Shown here piece by piece: positions 37,090 to 49,900 of a DNA stretch of 64,000 bases (position 1 is the stretch's first letter; every line of letters begins with the position of its first letter). The notes below the pieces were generated by a model. The model ran no database searches and was not told the DNA's origin. It was given only the letters and a program-made list of their open reading frames with translations. This stretch comes from Ophthalmolycus amberensis. Taxonomy: Eukaryota > Chordata > Actinopteri > Perciformes > Zoarcidae. The position numbers were made by a program, and so were the translations under genes. The DNA is taken from assembly GCA_024529925.1 (NCBI GenBank), contig JAFEUB010000731.1:1323501-1387500 (forward strand). Reading direction: 5' to 3'.

Positions 37090-37350
37090 AAGGGCCGTGC
37101 CTGTTTATTAATTGATTTATTTATTTATCTCCTGTGCCTGCTTGATTATTAGGTTGCCATGGGAAACAGGCGAGGCCAGATCCTCTCTATTATTAAAGAC
37201 ACAATTTCTTGAACTGGAGACCCAGCTGTCTGAATAATTAATTTAGGGAATGAATTATCTTGCAAACGGTAAGTCTTCCCCCTCCCTCTGAAATGAGCCT
37301 TTCCCTTATTGTTTAATGGACAGTGGAATTCCCACCAGCCTGTTTTCTCT
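37090..37350. promoter_or_regulatory. Candidate conserved noncoding element A in satb1 intron 8
   Basis: This is non-repetitive DNA with many homeodomain-type cores: TTATTAATTGATTTA at the start, GATTATTAGGTTGCCATGG, and TGAATAATTAATTTAGGGAA. Such clusters are typical of enhancers around developmental transcription-factor genes. No alignment was possible. Confidence 0.35.
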
Positions 37351-37899
37351 CCGCTGCCTGTTTCATAGAACCCTCCTCCTCTTAGCGGGAGCCCCGGGGT
37401 CTCACTGAGCATGCCCAGAGCACTTTGCGTCTCTCCTGCCATCTCTCTCACTTATGCCTTACATGCCACCTCTCACCCCATCTGTCTCCAATTGCGCAAC
37501 CCACTCCCTCCTCCTCCTCCTCCTCTTCGGGGTCCAAACTAGGAATCTGCCCCGACTGGCAGCACTTCAAATTGTCTCTTCGTCACCTCTAATAGATTTA
37601 TTACAAGACAAATGTTTTCTACCGGGGAGCAGGTGTGAGCCAGTTAACTGAGTTAGCACTTTGCTAATAGTTCACTATCCCTTTGCTATGCGTAGCTCTC
37701 AAGGCCTAACCGGGGCTCAACCTATTGGCCACATACCTAACCTTACTAGCCCTTACCCTTTGGCCTGCTTGTTAGCAAGTGCTCCCCTAGTCCCAGTGAC
37801 AGGCGCAGTATTGTGCTAGCGCTTTCTTTCCTGCAAATGTTCTGTAGCTAACCCTCTCCCACTGTCTCCACTCCTGCTGACAGACCACACAGGGCTTGT

Positions 37900-38240
37900 T
37901 CTGAGGCCCATTCCCGCTAATCTGATCAGGCAGGCAAATACGCCGGGAAAAGCGCTTTAATGATCCCCCTAATTACCTCAAGTCAATACCAACTGTATTA
38001 TTAGACTCGGGGAAAATATTCCATTAGGGTGCCCCCCGTGGGAGTCCCCCCCGTGCGCGCCGGTGTCACGCGCCGCGCGCCCCCTACGCTTGTAATTAAT
38101 TTTATTTACACACTCCGGAATGCACAAGGTCGCACCTGCAGCCCGGAGCCGCCCGCCTCGGCCCGCCTAATCAGATCTGTCATAATTATCATTTTGCATG
38201 CTTCTGACACACGCTGGGAAATATTTCAATTTAACTACAG
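37900..38240. promoter_or_regulatory. Candidate conserved noncoding element B in satb1 intron 8
   Basis: The stretch contains CGCTAATCTGATCAGGCAGG, GCTTTAATGATCCCCCTAAT, TGTAATTAATTTTATTTACA (the last part also a forkhead-like site) and CCTAATCAGATCTGTCATAA, with a GC-rich segment between. It is free of simple repeats up to the (GA)n at 38250. Confidence 0.35.
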
Positions 38241-38246
38241 CCACTG

Positions 38247-38249
<3 letters not shown>

Positions 38250-38280
<31 letters not shown>
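38250..38280 (+). repeat. (GA)15 microsatellite
   Basis: This is a perfect GA run 113 bases upstream of, and complementary to, the (CT)101 block at 38394-38596. Confidence 0.9.
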
Positions 38281-38289
<9 letters not shown>

Positions 38290-38391
38290 ATACAGGAGTG
38301 TGTGTGAGATTGAGTCTAGGGGAATTGCATGGGGAGATATTAGGACCTATCCAAGTGCTGGTGCTTGTGTGCACTTGATTTTGCCAGCATT

Positions 38392-38599
<208 letters not shown>

Positions 38600-38924
38600 C
38601 GGAGACCTTTCCCATCCTCGTCATATTCTTTGGTCACTATTTTTTTAAAACATGCTGCGTAAATCGAGCATGAAGGAAGACGTACAGAAGTTGCCTCTTC
38701 AGCCATGCACAGAGAGACATTTCAGATTTGGTGTTTACTTTGTTGCCACTTGTACAAACACTCTATTTTAACTTCAAGATGAATTTCCGAGTTGAGCGAG
38801 ACACACGGCCACAAGCGCCGAACAAACAACTGCACATGAAGACTTCTATTTCAGAACACTTTTTTTTTTGGGGGGGGGGGGTGGAAATTTGTTCGCTTTC
38901 ATTAGTATCTGAAGCAAACTTGTA

Positions 38925-39115
38925 GGCCAATTAAGAACACTTATTTAGCTGACATAGACAATTTGCAGGTTCTCTGCTATTTCAATCCCTAATTCAATAA
39001 GATCAGTCATGATTTATCAGCTTAATTATGCTTTGATATTAGCAATTAAGCCCAAGCTTTGAATGAAATCTCAATCAAGCCCTTATAATTGGTGGAGTCA
39101 GACTGCATGTAGGTG
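38925..39115. promoter_or_regulatory. Candidate conserved noncoding element C in satb1 intron 8
   Basis: The stretch is AT-rich but of high complexity, with CCAATTAAGAACAC, CTAATTCAATAAGATCA, GCTTAATTATGC, GCAATTAAGC and TATAATTGG cores in 190 bases. The call is inferred from motif density only. Confidence 0.3.
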
Positions 39116-42100
39116 CTTTCTGTGTTTGTAATGTTGCCGCCGTTGTTGTTTATCGCGAGCTCATCTTCAGTGTGTTTGTTGTCTTCTGTGCGTTCATCCT
39201 CCATCTGCCTCAGCTGTATTGAACAGAGACGATTATAAAATATATAAATAAAAAAAGAGGTAAATTTGTGGTGGGACAGCAGTGTTTGAACATTGAGTGT
39301 TGCTGTGCAGACAGTGCTGCCGCCCAAATATCAGCCCACCACCAGAATAAACTAGATTACGGTGCAATTCCAACAATACTAATATTTGCTACGAAGAGGC
39401 ACATGGACTGCAGCATCATCAGCGGCTCCATTTTCCGCCATTTTGTACTCATAAAAAATCTTTAGTGGGCAAAGAGAACACGATTTCACTAATATGTGAT
39501 ACCCGCTGATATCTAAAGGGATTTCTCTGAGGATTTAGATTTGTTTCCTGCAAATGTTTATAGATTGTTAAATACTGAGCATTAAAAACATTCCTGGCAT
39601 CTAATTTCTTGATCGGATTTAAATGAAACGTGTTCTCTGGTCTTTTTACTGGTGTTCTTGAGCAAGGCACTTACCCTGCTGAGAATCCAACACGAGTAGA
39701 TTACAGCAGCACCGGGGAACTCCCCACTATTGTCACCGTGTTCTGTGCGTTTGTGTGTGAAGAACTTCGCTGAAAAAGAACAAAACGTAGAGTTAGAGAG
39801 AAGAAAGGAGGGAAAAAAAGGAAAACGCTGCAACCACACAGATGTTTAATGTGCTCCATTTTAGATGGACTGGTCATTTGCCTTTGGTTATTCTTTATGC
39901 TCCATCTGCCTCTATTTGGTTGCTCGAAAATTCCCCGCACACTTTATTGGTTCGGCAGCCGTGACGTAAACTGCCACACAAGAAGTGGTCGGTATTGTTT
40001 CTGGGAGCGAGTGCTGACACAGAGAGGGCCGTTTCCTGCACAGTCATGCCTCGCCTCCACAATGTGTGTCGTGTCAGCCGTCAGTCTGTTATTGTTGTCG
40101 ACTCGCTTATTGTATCTGGTGAGGTCGCGACCCCCTCTTCAGAAAACGTTCACAGTTTTGGCGAAGACTTCTCCGTGTCGCGCCTCGAATAGAGATTAAT
40201 TGTTTGGCATGTATGACTCAGACTGGCACATTTCTCTCCTAAAGCTCAGCCACTGACATCCTCACAAAAGAGGATGGTGACACAATCTGGCACCCAGGAT
40301 CTGGAAAGCGTCCACTCTGACAAGACATCAGAGTCACGTCAACATGATTTAATAATAAAAGAGTATTTCTTCTTTTTTTAAAGGCGAGTTTCAAATGATT
40401 TAAGATGACTCAGTTTTTTTTAATCTTCAAAAGCTTTCTTTCGGATAAAAAGAAAAAGCAGCTCGGTGTCATCAACCATCCGGAGGGCATATCTGTCATT
40501 TCAAAAAGATGTCCGGTTTAGCCATGTTTTTGGTAGAACGACTCCTCATGGATACTCAAGACCAGCGTGTAAATCGGGATCAGATGGCGAAGTTATAAAG
40601 AATAATGCATCGGTGAATGAAACAATAAATTCAACTCTTTGATCATCATATGGTAAACAGCCCGAAATTCAGTCCAAACCTTTTTTTCTGTTATAACCGT
40701 TTTCATTATTTAACCTCTTCACACCTTCTGTTCGGATTACATTATTGTAGAAGGTGCAGTGTGCCGGTCATCAGAACCGCGTGTCCGTAGGACTCCCGGT
40801 TCTGAATGAAATGGCAAGTGACAGTAAATGACTCTGTGGTGAGTGCTGTCCACGAGTAATGGCTACCTTGGGGCGGCTCTTTGCAGATCGGTTTTTACCG
40901 AGGTTCGCTCACGAAGTTACGTCTTCTTCACTCTCGTGGTTGTTGTTCGCCGCGGTGGAAGCTTGTACTCCTGGCTCAACAAACGGCATCAGCTCGCAGA
41001 CGCCTTAATAGGAGCAAATGTCCACTCAAGCTTTCCTTGATGAGAATACCATAAACGTCTCATTTCAACGCTTGTAGCGAATGAGTTGTCTATGTCTGAT
41101 GTTTCCTTCTGCTTTATGGATATACATTCATATGGATATATCTATGTATACATTTTTAGAAGCAGAAAGAAAACTGATTGCTCGATATGTTCAGTAACTG
41201 GTAATACGTCCATGTAGAGTACTGGAGTTCTCTTGGCCGTCCCTAATGGTGAGCGGTGGGTCTCAGAAGTGATGCATTGAGCTATCACAGGTTCTCCGTA
41301 GACATGGTCCTCCTCAACAACAGTACAATACTTCTCCACGTGGAGACGGCTTTATGAACACGGAGCCTGTTGAAAAAATGGCTCAGTGACGCTGGATGAA
41401 TTGGTTTTTTTGTGATCTAGCAAACCTTCTCCTCTCTGCGAGGGAATGAATGAAAGCCAACGCGATTACTTTGGGTTTGTAACGAATGCACGGCTCAGCC
41501 ATCTTTCCTTTAGCGAGACAGATTAGTATGTTAAGAATCTTGCTAACGTTCATTTTTAGAGCAGACCTAGACCATCCGTGACCCCCCCCCCCCATTAAAA
41601 GGACTAAATAGACTTTTTCTTTTGGCCTTTTTTCATCTGACCCGTTATCTAATGAGACACATGGCACCTAAATCATCTCTGTAGGTTATTGCTCGTTTAC
41701 TCCAATGCTCCTGTTATCCGTGTTACATTCAGTGTATAAAGTAACTGTAGATGCCGATGGCTGTGTGGACGTTCAAGAAAGAAATTGAATAAAGACGCTA
41801 ACAGTCTAATAAATAGGATGTTGGTTGGGTTGAAAGCAGCACGCAATGTGTTCTCCCTATATTGTTAGGGAGTGCTGTTCACATAACACTGACACTGACC
41901 CCGTTAACGTTGCCCCGTCTCCCTCACAGTATGCCACAGATTATTTGTGAAGTCACTCAGAGCTTTGCTGTTTGCAGAGAAAGACTTATTCCACCACCCA
42001 AAAAAAAGTCTGGCCCTGAATTCACTGTCAATTATTGCTTATTGTTGCGGGAGATCCGCATATGTCCGAGCATCGGGAAGGTTTCAACACTCGTCGTCAG

Positions 42101-42752
42101 CAGATGGGCGTCCACCGTGGCCTAATGTTTTTTTTTTTTACAACACAGCACACGTTACCTTGCGGGGTGAAGGCGCCACGTGCAGCCGCCAGTTTGGCTT
42201 GCTCAGGGAGGAGAAACGTGTTATCGGCTGCATTTATCTGCATAGTGTTGTCTGCCAGTGCTGGGCCTCTGCCAGGTTCAAGGAGGAGGAGAAACAATAA
42301 CGCATTGTCTTCCCCCTACTTTTAGCTCCCTCCCTTGTTCAGACACAGAAGAGGTTTGTCTGCTGCCTCCGAAACAGTCCTGTCCTCCAACCCGCCAACA
42401 ATGGCACCAATCATGTCTTCATCTGGGATTTTTTTTCTTTTCTTTTTTGATGCGTCATCTGATCTGATCCGATTTTCATTTATTTTATTTTTTGTCCAAA
42501 TCCAAACGGGACTCGATACACTGGCGTATAGTCTGCTTCGGGGGTTGAAACCGTGGCAGCAAACTGAAGCATGATTTCTGGTCACGCAGTAATCTGAGGA
42601 ACGAGGGGAAAAATAAACTCAAATGGCAAATTGATGGACATCTGTTGGCTTATTTTATTTATTTATTTTTGCAGTGGCCGAGGTCAGCCTGATGGGACTG
42701 ATAACAAGCAAATGAGATTAGAGCGAAGGTGTTGGCCAGGCCGTGTGACACC

Positions 42753-42753
42753 C

Positions 42754-42849
<96 letters not shown>

Positions 42850-43006
42850 TGTCTGCCTGCCTGCCTGCCTGTCTGTCTGTCTGTCTGTCTGTCTGCCTGC
42901 CTGCCTGCCTGCCTGCCTGTCTGTCTGTCTGTCCTGCCTGCCTGCCTGCCTGCCTGCCTGTCTGTCTGTCTGTCTGTCTGCCTGTCTGTCTGTCTGTCTG
43001 CCTGCC
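42753..43006 (+). repeat. Compound (CTGT)n/(CCTG)n tetranucleotide array, about 254 bp
   Basis: Blocks of CTGT alternate with blocks of CTGC (read as CCTG in phase) over about 254 bases, with one phase break near 42932-42935. The repeat unit of 4 gives a 12-base translation period, so both strands stay open for more than 95 codons (Cys/Leu/Ser or Asp/Arg/Gln rich). These are not genes. Confidence 0.95.
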
Positions 43007-43229
43007 AGTCGCTCATCCCTGAGCTGCCATGCTGGCTGTTTGCAGCGGTCGTTCGCTGGTTGGACGGGTTGGGCGGTGAATACCATGCTGTTCTCTGACA
43101 GAGCAGGCCTATGCGCTTATTGGCAGCTTGTGACTGCAGCACTCACATACACCGTGTACCGCATTGCATTGCCGGGTGAATCTCGCGCATGAATTCAACT
43201 ATTGTGTTTGGGAGGGAAATATTTTTTTT

Positions 43230-43600
43230 TCATCAGCACACCCGGTTGCTATTTATACCAGGGCCACACAATGGCCCGCTGAAGAGTTTATTACCCTTTT
43301 TAATTTGGCACCTCGTGACCCCGGAGCCCCATTAGCCTCCGGTCAGATCCGTGTCCGCTGTAAAACAAGAGAAAAGGCCAGTGGTTCTCCTTTGCCAGTC
43401 CCGTTGTTTGAAACTAATTAATAATTAAGCAACGATGACCTAGAGGCGGCGGATTATTGTGCAATATTGTCGCAGGTGTGTGCCAACATAGCAAGATAAT
43501 CCTTTGCCTGTCAGTGCTTATTGCTCCGATGAACCTGTTTGCAGCATCTGTGGGTTCGGCTGAGAGATGTATTTATTTAGCATCAAAACAAAGCGGCTTC
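43230..43600. promoter_or_regulatory. Candidate conserved noncoding element D in satb1 intron 8
   Basis: This is about 370 bases of repeat-free, mixed-composition DNA. It includes CTATTTATACCAGGGCC, CTTTTTAATTTGGCAC, CCCCATTAGCC, GAAACTAATTAATAATTAAG and GATTATTGTGCAATATTG. It has the texture of vertebrate conserved noncoding elements. Untested. Confidence 0.35.
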
Positions 43601-43736
43601 CCCGTTCACTACTTACTGTGATTTACGAAGGCGATCTCGGTTTGTTGCACTGGTTCACTCCACGAGGCCAAACTGAAGTAGTTTCTTGTGTTTAAATGTC
43701 TCGCACATGAGATTTCTACCATTAATGGTCTCAATA

Positions 43737-43960
43737 GGGGCTGCAGTTATTATATTCATCATCAAGTAACCTGCTCGTATTTTTCTTGACTTGGTTGATT
43801 TATGATTTAGTGTAAAATTGTGACGTTTTCACACTCATTGTTTTCTCTGACCAACAGTGTATACGTTCTAAAGACGTTCAGTAAATCCTCACGCTTTTAT
43901 TTTCTTATTGAAGAATCTAAATTATTTTGGATTGACAATTTAGCACTAGTCTAAACTGTG
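43737..43960. mobile_element. Degenerate copy of the GCTGCAAC-ended element
   Basis: It begins GGGGCTGCAGTTATTATATTCATCATC (GGCTGCAGTTATTATATT is the diagnostic end) and continues with TTTTCTTGACTTGGTTGATTT. The other end is indistinct. Confidence 0.4.
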
Positions 43961-46478
43961 TTCGAGAGTCTGTTTCCCCCCCTCCACACACACACAAGAT
44001 AACATTTTAGAGGAAAAAAAAAATCTATAAATTAAAGTCCAAAGTAATCCACAAAATGATGAAGTTGTTATGGCTAAGGTGTAAGTAAATAACAGCATCC
44101 TGGCCATTCACTTCTTAACTAGACGCTCGTTTACTCTCTGGCTGTCTGACAGGGTTAGCTGACTACCTTACCTCCTATCTGTGTAAAAACACAAAATAAT
44201 CTGTTAACATTGAGTGATTCTTACAGGCATCACAGTCAGTTTCCCGTCGCTGCCTCGCCGGTTAAGCTGCGACGCGATGAAGTTTACCGAGCAGCAGTCG
44301 AAACCCGGCGAGTGTGTTCTCTGTTGGCCAACAACTGGGCCTCTTCTGAGCTACCTGTTCTATTTATTTATAGAGTGCCCTTAATGATCTTCAACAAAAC
44401 GCAGAGTGCGCCAGATTGAAGAGCCCTAGATATTTTTTTTTTTCCTGGACTGTGTTGGAACACTTTAGCGGGCAGGAGCAGCAAGTTCCATGATCCAATC
44501 AAGAGCGGGTAGTGCTCGTCGGCCGCGGCGGAGAGGCTCGACAAATTACATTAAATAATAAACGGGGAGAAAAAAACAGACTTGCAACAGTGTGGCCATG
44601 TTGGACGTAAAGCCTTGTTGGTTTACTCGCTCTTTAGGGAGAGCTTTGATGTGGAGGTAAAGCTTTTCATCAGATAGTATTCACGCTACTTCAAACTGTG
44701 GAAGAATGAAGTTTTATGCCGTTCACAATACGCCGGTTCTTTTCCTTTAAAGTTTACTGACAACGAGGGAGTCAGATTGCTAACTTCTCTCGCTCCCTCA
44801 CTCGCTCTCCTTCTATTCCTCCCCGTCTCTCTCTCTCTCTCTCTCTCTCTCCTCTCTTTATCCCCGCTGCCTCTGCCTGGCCTGTGGAAGCAATGCAATT
44901 AGACAAACACAAACAAAGCTCTTGAAACTGCCATGGAAAATGCTGACTGTCCACTGTCCACAGTGCTGGCCGGGAGCAGCGCTAACTGCTGTTTGACGTG
45001 CATCACATGAGGAAAAAAAAAAAAAAACCGTGACGCAAATGTTCGTGTGTTCGTTTCGTCCTTCTACAAAAAAAAAGAGCTGCATGTCAGCTCAAAAAAC
45101 AAACTGTAGAGCACAAACACGAAGCATTCACACTAATAAACTCCGTACTTTATTTCATCAAATGGACTTCCTGGCATTGAAATGGAGTTCACGTCGTGCC
45201 TTTGTTTGATTGGCTCTGCTACTTTGGGTTTAATCCTGCTGGTTTTGGGAGTGTTTGAGTTGGATTACTCCATCGTTGGGCCGGGGTACAGTTTCTCTGG
45301 CTTTGACAAGATGGTGTGTGGTGGTTTGTGTGCGTTTCTTTGCGGGCTGTGTGTGTGTGTATGTGTGTGTGTGTGTGTGTGTTCGCCCGCACTACCGAAT
45401 CAGCTGAAACCACAGACAGCCCAACTGGAGCGCCAGTCCAAATCCCTCTGCATGCAAATTAAAAACGCAACAATAAACGTGGCAAAGGAACAAGGTGGGC
45501 ACGCAGGCTTTATGGCCCCCTCTACCCCGCTCTCCTCTCTCTCTCTCTCTCCCTCTCTCTCTTTCTCCCCCATCTCCTCCAAACCCCCCTCCTGGGTTTG
45601 ATGTGGCTTATGGGAGGAGTTGGAACAGGGGACAACCAAACTGCTGAGTTATCTCTTGCATGCAGTGTGGCGGCGTGGCTCTGCCCTCTCTGTGTGTGTG
45701 TGTGTGTGTGTGTGTGGACCAGCAGCGCGGTGTAATCCTGTGGAAATGAAAGGTGCTGCCGCGCACTGGCCGGGAGATTACAGCGCCGCTCTGTCACGGC
45801 GCCAGGACAGACTACCCGGCTGAGCGAGTAGCCCTCCGTAACACACACACACACACACTCACACACACCTCAATGCTTCTCTTTGACGCTGTGTTTCCTC
45901 CTCGCTGGTTTCACTCCGCGGCCGTCCGTCCTTCTTCATCCACTTCTGTCCCTTTACAGCTCTCTTGTAGCTTCACCCCCCCCCCCCCGTCCTATCCTCT
46001 ACCTCCTCTTCGCTCTCCCACACAGCACTACAGTGTGTTATTTCCCTTCGCTCTTACTCACACCACACTCACACACTGCTCTGCTGAGGTTTAGGTCGTC
46101 ACGTCTGAGGCTGTGAGACCACGTCACCCAACTCCCGCTGAGCCCTTCTGTCTGTACAGTCGTGAATCCTCAGATGGTCCCTCAGCTCCATGAACAAACA
46201 AACACACGTCTGAGTTAGAGCGCGGTAAGACCTCGACCAAAGCTCAAACCAGACGTCCTGACTCTAGCAAGACTTTTAAATACAACACCAACGCACTCGC
46301 AAGTACGGAAATGAAAGAATAAATCGAATATAGCTCCAAGGTTCATTTTATAACACAATCGCACAATGAAATGCACACATAGAACATAGAGTATATACAT
46401 CAATATTGTTGGCTGTTTATTCTGTCCTTTATCCTCTATAGATTGATTGACTGTTTGTCAAATATAAAACAATTGTGA

Positions 46479-46516
46479 AAAGTGAAGATTTTGGAACAGT
46501 CCAAAATCTTCACTTT
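46479..46516. repeat. Perfect 17-bp inverted repeat with a 4-base loop
   Basis: The left arm AAAGTGAAGATTTTGGA (46479-46495), loop ACAG (46496-46499) and right arm TCCAAAATCTTCACTTT (46500-46516) pair without a mismatch. It lies inside a degenerate dispersed-repeat copy at about 46420-46660. Confidence 0.95.
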
Positions 46517-46936
46517 GTAGTTTACTGTCATGTCCTCACAGTCGGTATCAGCAGCTGGAACCAGACAATGTTTGGAGTTTTTTGCTTGAAAAATATCCTG
46601 AAATAATCGGATCGATGATCAAACTGATCTGTCGAGTAATCGTTTCTGCTCCGTTCGAATCAACGTAATATTATTATGAATATGTCCTCATATTGATATA
46701 TAGTGAATACATCAATAATTTAAAGTAGTGTTCAAATTGACATCAAGTGAAATGTATCATATTAGAAACACATTTTAATTACCAGTTGGGAAACACATTA
46801 TTTTTGTTGTTTGTTGTTAATTTAAAGTTCTGTGTGATTACGTCATCATGTTGAAATTCTACTGAAAGGAAATTTGTTTACTAAGTTGCACTTTGCACAC
46901 GAGTTATTCTGTGCATTCATCTCACTCTACAACATA

Positions 46937-47478
<542 letters not shown>

Positions 47479-48082
47479 TCCTACTCACTCAGTAAGGTGT
47501 GAATCTTCCCCTCACCGGGTCAGGCTCGCTGTGCCTCTGTTGCATCGATCAAATGAAGCCTCTCTGGTTCTAATCGTCCCTCGCTGCTCCTCAGCTCTGT
47601 CTTTCATGGCCCTCTGCTGGAGCGTTTCAAACATGGGAGTCACTTCCCTCCTCCGTGTGTGTGTGAGTGTGTGTGTGTGTGTGTGTTTCTCCTCCAGTTA
47701 ACTGGTTCCTCCCTGCTGTGTAGCTTGACCGTGGCTCATTCACACCTTCTAACTGCAGCTGCAGGGCTGTTTAGTCTGTGTGATTTACATTGGAAATCTT
47801 TTTCTTTTTGATACTTTGCAAAGAACATTTGGATGTAAACTCACATTTACTTTCACACTAGAATAAGTATTTAATAATCTGGTTCTCTTAGATAAAGCAC
47901 TGTAGAACTGGGTGACCATGTGAACCAGTGTCCATACTCGGGGGGCCTATTAGTTTAAACAACCATGAATTCATAATACATTCCTTTAACCGGTGCTCAC
48001 ATTTGATCCTAAAAGAAGACCGAGCGTTACTGACCTGCTCTCTCCCTCTCTCCCCCATGTCTCCCTCTGATCCCTCCCTCAG

Positions 48083-48292
48083 GGCTGGCTCTGTGAGCTG
48101 CTGCGTTGGAAGGAGGACCCCTCTCCGGAGAACCGCACGCTCTGGGAGAACCTCTCCATGATCCGCCGCTTCCTGAGCCTCTGCCAGGTCGAACGGGACG
48201 CCATCTACGAGCAGGAGAGCAGCGCCGGGCAGCAGCAGCACCACAACGAGCGGCCGACGCACCTGATGCACATCTCCGCCGAGCTGCCACAG
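48083..48292 (+). CDS. satb1: satb1 coding exon 9 (second half of CUT2)
   Basis: This exon encodes residues 544-613, reading GWLCELLRWKEDPSPENRTL, then WENLSMIRRFLSLCQVERDA and IYEQES, the end of CUT2, then a Gln/His linker (QQQHHNERPTHLMHISAELPQ minus its last residue). Mammalian SATB1 has Pro-Gln-Pro where this protein has Cys-Gln-Val. The acceptor AG is at 48081-48082 and the donor CACAG/GTGAGC at 48292/48293; both ends are phase 0. Reading past the donor meets no conserved sequence. Confidence 0.97.
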
Positions 48293-49900
48293 GTGAGCGC
48301 GACACCGCTTGTGCCTTTGGGCAAGGCACTAGGCCACGACGGCTTTCTGGAACATGGGTTTGAACCAGGCAACCTTATGGCACAGGCAAGAGTTCTTTGG
48401 GAAATGTTGAAGTTCCCTCTCATCTGAAGGCCAAATTAGTAGTTTGATTGATTTTATTTCCCAACTCGCAACTCAAACGAATGAATGAATCAAATGCGGG
48501 AAGCATGAATACAAACACAGAAACACACCAGATTCTCAAATGTGAGGATTTGTTTCTTTTCTTTTTCTCGTGTGATTGTAAAGTGAATATATTTTTTGGT
48601 TTTGGACCATATCCAAAATATATAATGTATTTTACCTACATTTTATCATTTCATTTTTACAAATCTTTCAAGACTTTGAATGAAATAACACTTTCTATGA
48701 ACTTGTTAATTAGAAACACAGCAACAATTACAATGTGCTACGTTTCAGCGAAAGCCATTTACAAAGATTAGCCTGAACTGATTTAACAGCTGCTTTATAG
48801 GAAGACATCTTCTCGATGAGTAGAAAATAGAACACAAGCTCAGTTAACGCTCAAAATTAAATAATAATAAAGCACAATAAAACTTCTGAGCCACAGCGTT
48901 ATTTGGTTACTTGGCCAGTGTTTCACAGAGGCGGCCATTTACTGGATATAAATCAGGTAATAGGATTTCTTTGACAAATCAGTTTCATCAGCAGAAATGG
49001 AACGAGGGAAGTTTTTTTTTGCACACTTTGCATGCAAACAGAAGATTGATAAAATAGGATTATTTCTGATTTAATGGTGTAGTTTTACACCGTCCACGAG
49101 AGACTCGTGTTTAAATATTTCGGGCCTCTCCTTCACTAACGCGACGCATTAGCCAAATTAGCTCCCATTTGCTCAACAAGAACTATCATAGCTCGGTTTA
49201 TTGGTACAGTAAAATCACATCTTTGGGTGCATTTAAGCAGCTGGCAAGCAGAGTCCCTGCAAAGTGCTGTTTTGCAAACTTCATTACGAAACACCTATTC
49301 CACAGCGTCTGACTCAGAAATGAAAATAAAAGAGTGCCCATTTCGCAGGGTCAATGGGGACCACGAGTTGCCCACTCGCTCCCTCTCCAGCCACACAATG
49401 AGGCATTTTACGAGCAGTGTGTCATGTGTTTACACTGACGGGAGTCTGACGGCGGAGTGAAAGCCATCGATAGCATTCTCACACCGCGGACAATCAGCCA
49501 GACCATCGCGACGGGAATTGTGCACAGGGATCTAGTTTATCGCTGCCTGGCAATAGAGCCTGATAAGCAGCGGAGGCTATAATAGAGAGGCCATTTTCCC
49601 ACTGAGTGTGTCTCTTGAGTTCATGTGAGTGTGTGTGTGTGTGTGTGTGTGTTGCCTCTACCCCAACAATGAGAAGCACAATCTCCCACCACCAAAAAAA
49701 AGGGGAAAAAATTCATATCTGCAGAACTGATTGCATTCAATGAGATATTACATGGAGAATTCCTTCAACCAAGTGCGTGTTCTATACACAGCGGGGCCCG
49801 TTTCTCCTCACAACTCCATTGATTTTATTGAAAGGCCTTATTAAGGCGCCGATAAGTGTTCACTGATAACATCCCCGTCTCCTTTCTCTTCCTGCCGCAG
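48293..49900 (+). other. satb1: satb1 intron 9
   Basis: This intron is 1.6 kb. It contains a dispersed-repeat fragment at about 48536-48620 (CTCAAATGTGAGGATTTG start), a non-repetitive stretch at about 49050-49480 of regulatory texture, and (GT)n at 49628-49652. It ends in CCTTTCTCTTCCTGCCGCAG. Confidence 0.85.

Noticed and set aside
42631..43142. Open frames of up to 155 codons over the tetranucleotide array, and a CRISPR-like regular appearance
   Set aside because: The 4-base unit has no stops, so long frames are expected. There are no unique spacers, and CRISPR arrays are not expected in a vertebrate genome.
48305..48370. Sequence GGGCAAGGCACTAGG and GGGTTTGAACCAGG just after exon 9, similar to tRNA-derived repeat words
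   Set aside because: Too short and too diverged to call a SINE; possibly a relic, as with a similar GAGCAAGGCAC word near 39661.
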